Source: Chlorokybus atmophyticus (Eukaryota > Streptophyta > Chlorokybophyceae > Chlorokybales > Chlorokybaceae). From it: a DNA stretch of 64,000 bases. The stretch is from the NCBI GenBank assembly GCA_009103225.1, contig RHPI01003244.1, positions 62,001-126,000 on the forward strand, given 5' to 3'. Shown piece by piece: positions 24,271 to 37,129 of this stretch (the stretch's first letter is position 1; each line of letters begins with the position of its first letter). A program made the translations under genes and the position numbers. A model generated the notes under the pieces. The model was not told where the DNA came from and ran no database searches. It worked only from the letters and a program-made list of their open reading frames with translations.

Positions 24271-27200
24271 ATGCAGGCGGCGGTGGGAGGGCTACTACTG
24301 TTGCCGGAGTTCAGCTGCAGGCCGCCGTCGTCGCTGAGGCGTGGAGGGAGGTCAGGCGCCCGGCGCCTGGGTGGGAGCTGCGGGAGGCGGACGGGAGGGG
24401 GTTGCGGCGGTGGAGCTGGCGTTGGAGGTGGTGTCAAGTGCGCCCTCAGCCGGCAGCGGGGCAGTGCCAGCAAGACCATCGTCATCAGGGATACTAGGCG
24501 CACGCAGCACAATGCCGGCGTGAGGTGGCCATGGCAGAGCCCTCCGCCGCCGCCACCGCCTCCCCCGAGGATACCTGGCCCGCTGGAGACGGCGTGGCTC
24601 TGGGGCTTGGGCCTGGTCGGTCTGGGACAGCACGGCGGCGCGGTCGGCTCGCACGTCCAGGAGGTGCTGGAGCGCAAGTGGCATGAAGCACTCCTGGCTA
24701 AGCTTTGGGGCAAGGATAAGCAGGCGGCCGTTGAGAAGAATGAGGACTGGATTTTCCTGCAGGTGCTGACATTGCTAATGGTTGTACTTTCGTTGCGCAA
24801 TTCAGTTGCAATGTCACGTTGCGTGCAGCATAGGTTGGTTGTATGCCTCAAGTGTGTTAATTACAGTTACACAGCCTGCAATGGTGTCTTTATTGTTAGC
24901 AATTTGTGGGTGGCTTCACAGTAGGATGGCGGTTTAAGCAAGCTGATCTTGTTGTGTTGGTACCAGGGGGTATGGCGCACTGTGCAAACCTGGGTGCACC
25001 AGACGCCGCCGCCAGAGCCGGAGCCACTTGGTCTTGGGCCTCGGCTGCAGGGTGAGCTTCAGAAAGTCTTTCAAACAATGGTGCAAGCTGTGCAGAAGCA
25101 AAGCACATCTGCGCTGCGCTTCCTTCCTGGATTTGGAAACTTCAGTGAGGTAAGCGCAAGCGCACAGGTCTGGCTTGCTTTGGATGTGCACCTAGCGGTG
25201 CAGGATTCATATCGTATGTGTCGGTTGCTATTGTGCAGAATCAGTTGAATAGGCTTGCCAAAAAGTGACACATCGTTCTTATGCAGGAAGAGAGAGCAAA
25301 ATTTGAGCAGTTGGCGGCAGCGGCTGCTGTGTCAGAGCCGCCAGTTGTACCCGAGCCTGGAGTGCTGGAACGCAACCTTAAGCTAGCCTCCAAGAAGGAT
25401 GTGGACCGCGCCATGTTGCTTGCATCGCTCGCAGACCTCACTTACTCCATCCGGGAACCCGCTAAGGTACGGTTTGTTGCCTTTCGTAATTATCAACTCA
25501 ATATCAGTGGGTCCTCGCAGCCATTAACTGGGTTCCACAGGTTATGGCTGGAGTCCAAGCTCGTGGCCTTAGATTTGTGACCACGTCGCTCGAGGGCCCT
25601 TGCGTGGTTGACACAGAGCCAGAGGTGGACACTCCGGAACAATATGCCTTCCGTTCCGAAGATGACCGCGATGTCTCCAAGCATGCTGCCAATCTTGCAA
25701 TGTCTGCCTTGCGTGATGAGGATGGCACACTCAAGGTATGATACAGATGTGCAAATCTGTACTGAATCATCCGCAACTTGTATGACTGCTGATGTGCTGG
25801 ACTACTCGTTTATGCACGTTTTCGGGTTGTAAGCTCTTGCTCCTTGCTGTGTGCAGACACCAAGAGCAAATGATCGTGATGTAGTGCGCACTTTGAATGG
25901 TGTGGCTAGCCCAGCCCACCGAGAAGACGAGGATGAAGGCGCAAGGACCGAACAGGAGCTTTGCCCCTGTGAGTACTTCATTTGCGATGATGACAAGAAG
26001 AATATCCGCTACATAGTTATTCAGGGCTCGGAGTCCTTGGCATCGTGGCAGGCAAACATCTCGTTCTACCCCGTTGCGTTTGAGGGCTCAGATACAGTTA
26101 AGGTGCACCGCGGTATCTACCAGATAGCACTGGCGCTTTTTGACAAGCTTCAGCCGTGTATCAAGGCATATCTGACAGCAAACCCCAAAGGTCGCATCAG
26201 CTTCACTGGGCACTCGCTGGGTGGAAGTCTTTCAGTCCTTCTGGCCTTGTTGTTACTTCACAGGTAAAGGTAGTCTCAGACAGTTTCGGCTGTGTTTGCT
26301 GCCGTCTCAAGTTGTTACTGACTAGCAGTTGCTGAATGACAGGGGTGAAGTTCCTTTGTCAGCTGTTGAGCCCATCTGGACATTTGGTGCTCCCTCAGTT
26401 GTTTGCGGGGGCGATGCAGTGTTAGCTCGTCTGGGCATTCCTAGGACCTTCGTGCAGAACGTGTGCATGCACTTTGATATTGGTAAGTGGATTGTAGTTT
26501 GTACTGATTGGGAGTGACCAGTTGTGTTTTGAGTCTCTCACAACCACTTTGGTGTACTCAGTTCCAAGGGCCTTCAGCTGCGAGTACCCCGATGGTGTGG
26601 CAGATGTTCTGCGACGCGTTGAAGGCTCTTTCAGGGCGCACGCCTGCTTGAGGGCTCAGAAGCTGCTGTACCCACCGCTCGGCACAATCCAGATCTTACA
26701 TCCGTCGGAGCATCAAGCACCAAGGCATCCGCTGTTACCAAAGCAACCTGGCATGTATCAGCTGAAGCAGCCCCCACTGCCCAAGAAGCACAAGCAAAAT
26801 GAACCACAGTAAGTGCAAGGCAATGCTCCACAGTCTTTTCACTGCACCCTCAAGCGCTGTTCCTGACGCATTGTCTGTGTGTGCGCAGCGTGGCGGATTG
26901 CTTGTCAGGAGCATGTGGCATTGCCCATGTGGATCCGGCAGAGCGGGAGTATGTGGAGGCAAGGGATGCCTTCCTGAACAAGCCTCATCCTCTGGAAATC
27001 CTCAAAGACCCGTATGCTTATGGCTATCAAGGAACCATTGCCCGAGACCACGACCCTCAGAACTACATCAAGGCGTTGCAGGTACACGCCAGCACTCTTC
27101 CTGTTGTTGGCAGTGACTGGTAGCTTGCCTCCGTATGGGACATCATTTGTATGCTGACACTGGAACTTTGTGCAGACTGCTCGAGAGTTGATAGAAGAGC

Positions 27201-27418
27201 AAAGCAAGAGCAACTCATGGGTCAGCAAGGGTTTGCATCTGGTGAGCTCCGTGCCTGCCATGCTGGGAAGCCTGTCCAATCAGCCCACCACACCAAGAAA
27301 TGTCGCTGTGGCGGCCACGAAGCAACAACAACAACACACCAGCTCAACACGACGCAGCAGCAGCGTATTCGGCTCCGTGGTGGGCCGGTTAAGACGCAGC
27401 TCCAGCTGGAGCCAGTGA
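24271..27418 (+). CDS. PLIP: Class 3 lipase, plastid-lipase (PLIP) type phospholipase A1
   Basis: PLIP enzymes hydrolyse acyl groups of chloroplast glycerolipids, feeding fatty acids to oil or oxylipin synthesis. Nine exons: 24271-24762, 24967-25149, 25287-25466, 25541-25735, 25857-26263, 26343-26482, 26562-26808, 26889-27081 and 27176-27418 (TGA); 759 residues in phase. The N-terminus is Gly/Arg-rich with few acidic residues, compatible with a plastid transit peptide. The family block begins at IQGSESLASWQANISF. Catalytic serine lies in GHSLGGS (about residue 470), then WTFGAPSVVCGGD, the aspartate in HFDIVPRAFSCEYP, and the probable histidine in GTIARDHDPQNYIKAL after NKPHPLEILKDPYAYG. The intron before exon 6 ends at GACAG (26342), not at the nearer CAG, because only that keeps LLLLH-RGEVP in frame. 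The C-terminus is Ser/Arg-rich with a QQQQ run and no membrane segment. ATG 24271 is the first ATG in frame. Confidence 0.88.
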
Positions 27419-29219
27419 GTGTGTGCGCGCGATCACTCTGTAAAGGCAAGGCGAAGCCGCGCGCCACAGCAACATTGCAGCAGGCGTGTGGATTGTAACT
27501 GTGCAACCCTGTGATATATGTGGTAGTGTAGTTTGAGATGTAGGTGGTCCTCCGGCTCTGGTGAGGCAGTAGAGCCATGCAGTCTTAGGCAGTGTAGATG
27601 AGTCTTCTTTCCTCGCTTCTCCTTAGCTGCATTCTTTGGCGCTTGGGCGGCTTCAGTAGACGACAGATGTCGCCGTTCCTGCCCCTATTCTTTAGCCACG
27701 CAGTGCAGTAGAGTACAAACATGTATTGTGGAGGTTAGTTGTCATCTAGAAAATGCAGGTGTTCCGCCATTGCGGCGCTTGCAATAGCACTTGTAATTAC
27801 ACTTATACTCTGCATGTAGCACACAGACTGCTCTGATGTATCACACCATGGAATACTGTGATTATCACTGGGACTGCCTCCGTGCTGTTTAACTCTTGTG
27901 CAGCATGCTTCTTCAAACCATGGCAAGGTACAACATTGTGTAACAAGTGTCACCCACTGACTCCTTTGCCGTTGTAAGTGTCCGTGTGGCAATGATGCCA
28001 ATATGCAATGCCCGCTGAAATTGCACTTTGGAGTTAATGTTCAGGCGGTTTGCCAAGCACAATAGTGTAGAGCGCTGTGGTCTTGGTTAGTTGTTGCCAC
28101 TTGTAGCAACACCATCAACCATCATTGCATGCACCAATTCTGTTTGTCTCCTTGGTTCGTCATGTGGACCTGCTCTCAAAGGGTGGTAGTAACTGTGCAA
28201 TCATGTCTGCTATGTCAATTTGGAGCATAAGGTTTCTCACGCCTTCAATACGCATGTTATTGCCTGCTGCCACAGCATGATGCACGTAGGACCCAGCCCC
28301 TAGTTGTATACTTAGGTTGCTTGCGTTGGTGATTGCGTGCTGCATAATTTATTGTGCGAGCTTGCTTGTACCTATGCTTTGTGGCCCCTCCCTATTTATT
28401 ACATTGCCGTATGTTATGTAACAGGAGGGACCTCATCTCTAAACTCACGGCGATCTTGTGGAACAGGCCAGGTTTCCATTTTGGTTGCACATACAGGCAT
28501 TTGTTTTTAAGTTGTATGCATGCATGCAGTCCAGCGACCACAACAGTAAGGTTAGTGGGCAGTTGTGTGTACAAGCGAGAAGCATCGTTATATAACGTTC
28601 GCTGTGAGTCTGGTGTCGGTTGCGTCTTGCGCTTGGCATGACTTACAACATGCTTGCAGCTGTTTTCGTGTGTGGTCTGTTCGTATGTTCATGTGTTGTC
28701 CGTCCCATGCTTGGGGGATAAGAGCCTGCGACGGTGGAGAGACTGGTGCGCCTCTCTGCTGTGTGCTGCTCAGGTGTGACTGAGCTGCACAGCCAAGCCG
28801 TTGGTCTTGCCCGCTCGCATTGGCAAACAAAAATGCAATGGTCAAGTAGTGGTTGTGTGTTGTTCGTCAAAGCTGCCTGCTTGGGGGCCTTCCTTTGCCT
28901 TGTTTTCACCCCTTTTCTATACACTATGTAGTCATGGAAGGTGTAATGTACGCACATCACATCCAGCTCACATATTGCAACAGGACACAAGAATCATGCA
29001 TGGTGCATATAATGACTCGTACTACTTATATTCCATTGTATCACAGTCAGTTCTGATTGAAAACCATTTAGTCCAGACTCAAAGACGACCGCGCATATAG
29101 TTACAAAAACGTTTCTCTCAAAACTGAGACGGATCATCCACCCACCTCCGCCACCAACTCCTGCTCTGCGCCATGTCGCACGCACGCAGTACCTCTCTGT
29201 ACACATCAGATCCTTTCCT
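27419..29219. other. Intergenic region between convergent lipase and sugar dehydrogenase genes
   Basis: 1.8 kb of 3' flank for both genes. I see no exon or repeat of note in it. Confidence 0.5.
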
Positions 29220-32200
29220 TTACACAGCATTATAGTAGGCCGTCAACACGGACGCCTTGGTGACATGCGACGCCGCGCCGCCATCGCTCCACTTACTGAA
29301 CTTGTACTTGCCGCGCGAGGCCGGAGCGCAAGTGAGTCTCACCAAGTAGAGGTACACGTCGGTGCCTTTGGCGTTGCCGCCCAACTCCACCAACACACGC
29401 GCCGTGGGCCAGCCCGCGCCCGAGTCGAAAGAGGCTGAGAATGTCTTTTGGGTTGTCGTGAGGGCGAATGAATGCTGATTGTATCCCGCCACCAACGCAT
29501 ACCCGGGAGCACCCTGCTCGCACAAGTGTATCATATCAGCACAGGAACATGCAAGTCGAGCTGAATGGTAGGTTGCGCTAGGTAATGTTTTTTATGTGTA
29601 CCTGGTCAATGACCATCAGTGCGCTGGCTGTGCGTGAAGCTCGTGCACTAAGCGTCACCTGCACCCAACCACCCACACAACATGAGCTGTCGCTCCCTCT
29701 GTCGGGCACACAAAGCCCACAAGACGCATACTCACCGTGCAGCGCGATTGCGCGGGTATGGGGACGTTCATCTGGAACACTTGGATGTGCCAAGCCGCAG
29801 TGCCACCGGCACTTATGGCCACCACGGCCGGGGTGCCGGTCTTGGCCGGCCACGTGACGACAGCACTGGCAGTCGGGTTGTTCGCGTAAAGCTGCCAGCC
29901 GTAACCCCCCGTCAACGCAAAGTTGTAACCACAAGGGACAGGCGCGGGTGGAGTGGGAGAAATGCACACCAAGTCCGCCCTATGGCACATACACACATGA
30001 GCTGCACGATACACAACATTGGGCTCGGCAAGGAAGAAGAAGCTGAGACTCACACTCACCTCCAGATGTGTACGGTTGTTCCCGCTTTGTTCGTGCCCAA
30101 GTCCAGAACGAACCTACTGGCCGCGTATCCGTTCCCCGTATTGAATATGGAAGAGAACGTCTTCCAGTTGGTCGTGAGACTCATGTCCATCCTTTGCGAC
30201 TCGCCGATGAGGGCGTAACCGGGGGGGCCCTGGTCGATCAATGCTGAGATCTTGGCACCGCCGCCCGTGCTGGGGGACTTGGCAACCACCACCAACGCGC
30301 ACTGAGAGGCGGTAGGCACGGGAGTGTTGGTGCGAAGAAGCTGGACCTGCCACACCTCCGTGCCACCGTTCTGGATGCGCACCTGAGAGGGAGAAGTGCA
30401 CACATGTTGGGTTACTATCACACACACGCGCGCGCACATGCCCACACTAGTGTGCGCGTGCGCATGCGCGCGCAGACACACACGCATACAGATGTTTTGT
30501 TACACCCTCTGCGTGACATCATCACTGACCTCAGCGTATGTGGTACGTGTGGGTGAGTACGCGCTCGGCCACGTCACGGTTGCCGCGGACGCACTGCCCA
30601 CATCAGCTCCCGACAGCATCTTCCACGTCGTTCCGCGCACGAGAAACGCATTGATGTCATACAGGAACGCATAGGCCGATGCACTCACTGTCGACTGCGA
30701 GCCTTTGATAATCGTCTGCGCATACGGGGTAACACCGGTGAAGTCATTGAGTCCAAGTGGGATGCCGACACTTGATGGTTGTGTGGACAGGCTGAGGGAA
30801 TACGTGGCGGGGTCCACGCGCACTTCTTGTGCGGCAATGAGTCCATTAGCTGCAGTCACGGTGAGCTTCACGCCAAGGTGGCTTGGGTATTGATGATCCG
30901 GCGCGATGAACGTGCCGGACTTGACGTTGCCAATGGATTGCCAGTAGTGTATGTGACACGCCTTTGCGTTGGCGGGATCGCAGTGATACAACAACACGTT
31001 CCACGCGAGGCGGTCCGTGGGTTTGTTGCCCGAGCCCGCGAACGGGACGGGCAAACCGGTAGTCCACTTGAAGGTGGGTACGGGTTGGGTTATGGTGGCT
31101 TTGGGTAGTTGACTCGCGTCAGACACGACGGCGACGGTGGTGACGGCGCTGTGGCTGTTGCCGGCAGCGTCTCTCACGGTGAGCTTTATGTTGTATATGC
31201 TCGCGGTCTGGCCGGGACGAGTGTGGAACGTGTACTTGAAGCTGGCGGCGCGGCTCTCGACGCTGCCGTCGTTGTTGACGTCGAGCGCGTACGACAACGC
31301 ACCCACGCCCTGCGAACCCACACTAGACAGCGTGACACTCAACGGCGACACGCCCTGCGAAGGCGTGGCCGATATCGATGCCAACGCCCCGCCGTAGCGA
31401 AGCCGATATACGCTGCCGGCGTCGATATCCGTGACGTACATGTCTCCCGAGGGCCCACGCTGCACGTCCACCGCGCGCAGCTTGTCGATCAGGGTGACCA
31501 CCTTGGTGGGATCTGGCAATCCATCCGCGCCGGGCAACATGGCCCACACGCAGTGATACGACGCATCTCCAAATATCAACGCACCGTCGTACTGACTAGG
31601 CCAGTTGCTACTATCAACAGTTCTGTCATAGAAGGCCAGCCCACTGATGGAAGCCTGGCCAGCGAAAGGGTTGGAGCAGCCGCCCTCGCGGTTGCTGCGT
31701 GGGTTTACGGGAGAGTTGAAGCGCGTGTAAGCAAAGTAAGGAGCGGTCAGCGTGCCAACGGTAGCCGTGTTGGTGTATAACTTCTTGCAGAGAGGCACGT
31801 TGGCAGCCTGGTAGTTGGGCTGAATGCTCGACTGCCTGTTGATCCCACCTGAACAGTATTACAAGTACACAACAGAGCCAGTCAGTCCCTGCCAGATGTT
31901 GCTTTCTGTCCACACTTCATTATCCATCTTGCATGTGATGTGCACTTTGCATGCCACCAAGCAAAGGCACAGTAACACTCTCTGTCCCACATACCTTCAT
32001 AGCATGGCCACCCGAAGTTCTGCGTCTGCACGCTCGTATCCTTCACTCTATTAATTTCCTCGAACCTCGCCCACCCTACATCCCCAAACCACAGCTCCGC
32101 GTTGTTCCGGGGAGCGCGCGGCCGCACGGTGATGCGGAAGGGGTTGCGCGCACCGAACGCCGCGATGCGGGAGGCCTGGACACCCCAATGTTTGCCCGCA

Positions 32201-33315
32201 TATGTCCCGGACACGCCGGAGGGAGTGCCGGACTTGCTAACGTCCAAACGCAAGATGGCGCCGTTGTAACCCAACGGGTCCGAGGTGGGAGTCAACAGGT
32301 CCTGCAGGAGTAGTAGGAATGTCACACATTGCTACTACTGTCATCAAGCATGTCGCATTGCTGAAGTGAGCGTGCGTGCGTGCGCGCGCATGCACGCGCC
32401 CAACACGAGAATGAAACCATCCCCACAACAACATTCTTAGCGACAACACCATCCCACCTGTGACCTCAGGGCACCTCCTTCATTAACGGGATCTCCCGCG
32501 CACGACCCGCTTCTCGGTCCTCCCGTGTCCACCCCTTCCGGGAACGCTCCTTCCCCCGACGACACCCACAAGTACCCATCGCTATCGAACGCCAGATCTC
32601 CCGTACTATGCGAGTAGAACGCATAACAGAACTGCGAGGAGAGGAGCACCTCTTCACTCCCAACCACAGCGTTTGTCCCGTCGATCCGCCATCGGCTCAC
32701 GCGACCAAAGGCCTTGCAGGGCGTGTCGAGCGAAGGACAGCTGTCGTGGAAGGAGTCGTTGGGGTCGTAGGCGTAGAAGGCGTACAGGTGGATGGTGGTG
32801 GTGGTGGGGTGACCCGTGGAGGGGGTGAAGTCGGTGGGGTCTAAGGCGAGAGAGAGGAGGCCGCGGTCGCCGTAATTGTGGACGCGACCGGAGATGTCGA
32901 GGAGGACTTGGGGGTTCGCATCCTCCAAGCTGTTGAACACCTGCATGAGAGTGTGGGTGGGAGACTGTGCATGCCTAAGGGTTGGCGCGTGTGCGCATGC
33001 TGGCATGTGCATGCTCACACGTGTCCAACTGCCTGTGTATCCCAACAGACTGCATGCAACTGCGGAGCCATAGCAGTCAGCGCATAGTGATTGCCATGCT
33101 TTAGTCCAACGCACCTTAATTTTGCCGGCCTTTTCGGCGACGAATACTCTCCCATCAGGCGCGAAGCGTGCGCAAGTTGGCTGCGTGAACCCGCCGCCGC
33201 CGGCAAGCACGCGCTCCAGCCGGAAGTTGGCCTGAATTGCGACGGGTTGCGCGTGCACCGCAGGAAAGAAGCACAGGGGGGCTGCTATGGACAGGAATAG
33301 CAGAACTAGCCGCAT
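29220..33315 (-). CDS. Secreted PQQ-type sugar dehydrogenase with PKD-like and two CBM4/9-like domains
   Basis: Glucose/sorbosone dehydrogenase family protein. Eight exons: 33315-33115, 32940-32458, 32301-31995, 31848-30530, 30382-30060, 29979-29736, 29658-29602 and 29513-29220 (TAA); 1075 residues in phase. Signal peptide 1-22 (LVLLFLSIAAPLCFFPAVHA). The beta-propeller runs to about 485 (TQPTCARFAPDGRVFVAEKAG, VHNYGDRGLLSLALDP, WVSSGEGAFPEG, FGARNPFRI, VGWARFEEIN, YVTDIDAGSVYRLRYGG). A PKD-like domain follows (VSPLSVTLSS, YALDVNNDGSV; about 487-572), then a module with DRLAWNVLLYHC, FIAPDHQYPSHL and EVRVDP (about 578-720). Two repeats of about 150 residues come next, each with a W-Q-V-Q or H-I-Q-V strand, DQGPPGYAL/DQGAPGYAL and an LTT-x-KTFS strand. 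The end is KFSKWSDGGAASH. Propeller-PKD-module order is that of actinobacterial enzymes. Substrate unknown; a cell-wall or extracellular sugar is likely. Confidence 0.88.
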
Positions 33316-36300
33316 TGCTGTCGTGAGGCTAATCCTGCATAATGATGATGGAGAATTGGTGTTGAGGTGCTTTGGTGGTGCTGTTTATGCTATGAAATGA
33401 GCACAAGTTGGGTTAGTGGGCAACTGACCTGTTGCGTTGGCCTGCGTCGAAGCCAACTGCAACGTGTGTGGCGCAGCCCATGTTGGTGGAAATGTGCATA
33501 GTGTCACGCATTCCTGTAGGGCACAGTCAGTTACAGCGCGTTGGTGCGAACTCGCACATGCACATACGGCATTGTGGCAAGAGTCCCCCATAACACAGTA
33601 AGGCAGCAATGCTTGATGCACTAACACAAACAATTCGAAGGCATGACAACCAGCCGCTGTGACGATGTATGTGCCCCATGCATGCCGAACTCAACGGTAC
33701 GAGAGCAGCAACAGTGAAAGCCACAAAGCGTTGCAAGCGACACGCACAATGTTCACGACTACTAATGAAAGAGTCAAGAGCAGATAGCGCCACCTTGCGC
33801 CCATCAGTCTGCCCATGACAAGGACCCACGACTCAGTTATTGAACAGTTCGCCGGCCTGGGGGAGCTAGCCTTTCTGCACACTGTGTGTCACTGGACACG
33901 TCGGACTTGCGCGACAAGACCACATTGCTGCAACCACCGCAATGACGACTACGCGCGTTGTGAGGTTCTCAGGTCACGTCATGGGCAGCGATGGCTTTGC
34001 CAAGCAGAAGCGAGAGGAAGGCTAGCAAGACCATGCATTGACGTTACAGCAGGGGTTTGCAAACGGGAGCCATATACACAGTGAGCCAGCCAGCCAGCCA
34101 GCCAAACCTTGAGCTGCGAGGTGGCAGCCCAGTTCGACTAAACAATAGCACACGTCACAATGGATGATGCGAGAACACATACACCCATGCCAGGCCTGTG
34201 CCAACAGTGCCGCACCTCACAGCTCTCTCGGGGGCATGGCGCCGGCCTGGCGCGGGCTGTTTTTCCACTTCCGCCGCCTTCACTGATCACTGCTGCTGCT
34301 GGCGGCAAGACTGCTGCCCGCTGCCTGCTTTTGGGCGCGTGCGACGCGGGGACCGCGTGCGACGCGCCGCGTTCTTGAAGCCGCGTCACCAAGAAGCCGA
34401 AGAAGAAGTCATGATAGCGGTGCAATCCGTTGGGGGGCACTGGCGAGCGGTGCCGAGACTGGTGCATGTGGGGGAAACTGGCGAAAGCCATGCGAATCGG
34501 TGTTGTGGAGGGACTCTACTTTATCCACAACTTCACAACTTTGATTGCAATGCAACTGCACCCTGATACGTCGGCTCCTTGTTCAGATGAAGACCGTGTT
34601 TGGTATCGTAGTAACTGCAGTAACAGTCAGTTAGCGTTGAATGGTTGAGAGCGGGTTTGGTAAAATGATGGTTTGTAGTGTTTGGGTCAGGGTTAGGGTA
34701 CGGCCCATACCGTATGGGGCCCGCCCCGATCTCGTACCGCCAAAAACGCGCGCGTTTCAACTGCTAACCATGTTTAACTTGGCGCCGAAAACTGTGTGTT
34801 AGACTCGCCGTTGAGAACGTCGTTGCCGAGATGCTCCCGAGATATTTGAAGCAGCTTTGCAATGATGAGCATCTCCACGGTCGTCTTGGGCAACGGCGGC
34901 TATCACCATTGCGACCAAAGTCACTTCGGCACATGTGTGACCAAATGGCCGCCTAACGATACGAATTGTCGTTCGATTGAAATTTAGAGTTAAGGCGATT
35001 TAAGTTATCATTATTTTGTCTATGATAACCATTTCGTTACCCTTTGGTATACTCTAAGCATATCGTGGTCGGAACGTTACTACTAATTTTATTACCTTAG
35101 TAGGTTTGTTGAATACCTACATTATGTAGGCCATGTCAAGCAATATGCCGCCATACGTGTGCACCGTGCAAGTTGTGCTATTTTGTATTATTTACTTTTT
35201 ATTTTGATTCGTACAATTGGAGCGGTTGCATGACGTGGGGATATGCTTTGAACGGTTAAGAGCTTTCCAACGCAGATCGAACAGCCAATAGCTGGTAATC
35301 GCAGCCCAGCCAATGAGAGATCGGCAAGCAGCGCATACCGCGCAGCCCGGCAGTTGCTGGTGCCTTATGTGACGGCCCTTCGCGATGTGAAATAAGTAGT
35401 GGAAGTGTTGCGCACATGCTTCATATATTGCAATACATTAGCGACATCATTCAAGGCCATAAGCACACTACTTGCAAGTGTTTGCAACCTTCGACAAGCT
35501 ACCTCAGCTAGCCTACTTACCCTCTACCACTGCATATTGATACTACCACTTCCTTCACCATCGTCACCAGTAGCGCTTGCGCATTAGGCGTTGCAAATGT
35601 ACCTACATGCTTATTGTCGTCATGTTTATCCACAGCATCCTCCTCATCAACAACCTTACCTCTACCCTCCCCTCTCATGCCTTCCCCGACCATGTCCGCA
35701 TGCTGAGCATGCAAGCTAAGCCAACTTTGCGCTACAAGTACAAGTGAGTGCACTACATAACCATCCTGTAGCTTGAGGTACCTAATATATGCAATGACAA
35801 TCTACCGCATGTCGGACTTGAGCGTGTTGCCTTGCCTAGCCTGCTCTACCACTGCCTTGAGCTTGGTAGTAGAGCAAGTCACCCAAAACTACCGCCCAGC
35901 CCTCTAAACACTTAGATACTTGGCTAATGCACGCCACCAAGCCTCAATCACTACACATAGACCTCCCTTACCTCCCCGCCATGCCCCCCATCGCCGCCAC
36001 CACCGCCAGCTGTCAGATTCTTGAAATTTGCGGCGAATTGCCGTGGTTCTGCCGCCGCAACCCTAACTTGGCAGACCAATATCTTTCACATATAAGCTTT
36101 AAAAACTCCGAAATCAATTATCTCATGTACCTCTTGAAGATACCTATCAAATAATGCATGTACATCCATTGTTGAATAGGTATAGTATATGTGCCTAACT
36201 TGGGGACATTTCAAGGTTTTAAGGGTGTAGCGGGCGCGGTAGGTGAGATTTGGCGGACATGTTTATGTGTTTTGTGCAGGGAAAGTGTTTTTCTACACGG

Positions 36301-36702
36301 ACATATTTTTTATGAATTTTTTGACCCATCATAGCGTAACATATAGCCCGCCAAAGTTGGGGTGTGAGGAGTGTCAGCTGAAAAGTCTTCGAGCCCTAAC
36401 TTGGGAACTCGAGACAGCTGCAAAAAGCTGTCACCTTGAGTGAGGGGTGTCAGCTGGCTATCACCTTGCGTCCCTGCAGCCATTTCAAAGCGGCTGGGGC
36501 CTGGTGTGGCAGGCTGGTTGGCAGGCGCCTCACAGCCTTGACTTCTGTGGTGTGCAAGCCATTCCCTGTGCAGGCATTCTGTGCCGCCAAGGCGCTGGTT
36601 TTGGCGGCAAACAATGCTCAGTCTGTGCAAGGTTGCATGCAAAGCGGCGGCGAGGTGAGCGTCCTGGCGGAGCACATCTGTGAGAACACATGCATGAGGT
36701 TC

Positions 36703-36757
<55 letters not shown>

Positions 36758-37129
36758 AAAGCATGGGAGTCAAGCAGCTAGTTCTGTCCAACTAGGCCTA
36801 GGCCGCTTAGCTGTCCAAGTAAGGGTGCGCTTGTGTCTTGGGCGTTTTAGCTTTGATCTCCAGCGTGCGCCCGCCTCCTTCGCCTGTGGGTTTGGGATAG
36901 GATCATCACGCAGGTGGCGCTCGGCAGATGCTTAAGCATAATCCCACAGGGGGTCACCCAACTGGTTCGCACACAGCATAGGGTCCCACTCGTAGCGCAT
37001 CATGATCTCTGTGGCCTCTCTGGCTGTCCCCTCTCTCTCTCTTCCAACACTTCTCGTGCTGCTTGCTTCTCTGCAGCTTCATGCTTCTCTTCAGCTTGTG
37101 CTTCAGCCCTGGCATGTTTGCGTTGCTAA
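33316..37129. other. Upstream flank of the sugar dehydrogenase, no gene recognised
   Basis: 33316 onward should hold the dehydrogenase promoter. 34080-34105 is a short (AGCC)n tract. 34790-36200 is AT-rich without coding signal. 36705-36755 is a (TG)n tract, listed separately. Nothing else that I can identify. Confidence 0.45.
36705..36755. repeat. (TG)n microsatellite
   Basis: About 25 uninterrupted TG units. Confidence 0.95.

Noticed and set aside
23559-24337. Overlapping open frames of 117-174 codons on both strands
   Set aside because: They lie in GC-rich leader sequence of the lipase gene, overlap each other and match nothing known.
34681-34700. Telomere-like repeat (AGGGTTAGGG)
   Set aside because: Less than two units; chance occurrence.
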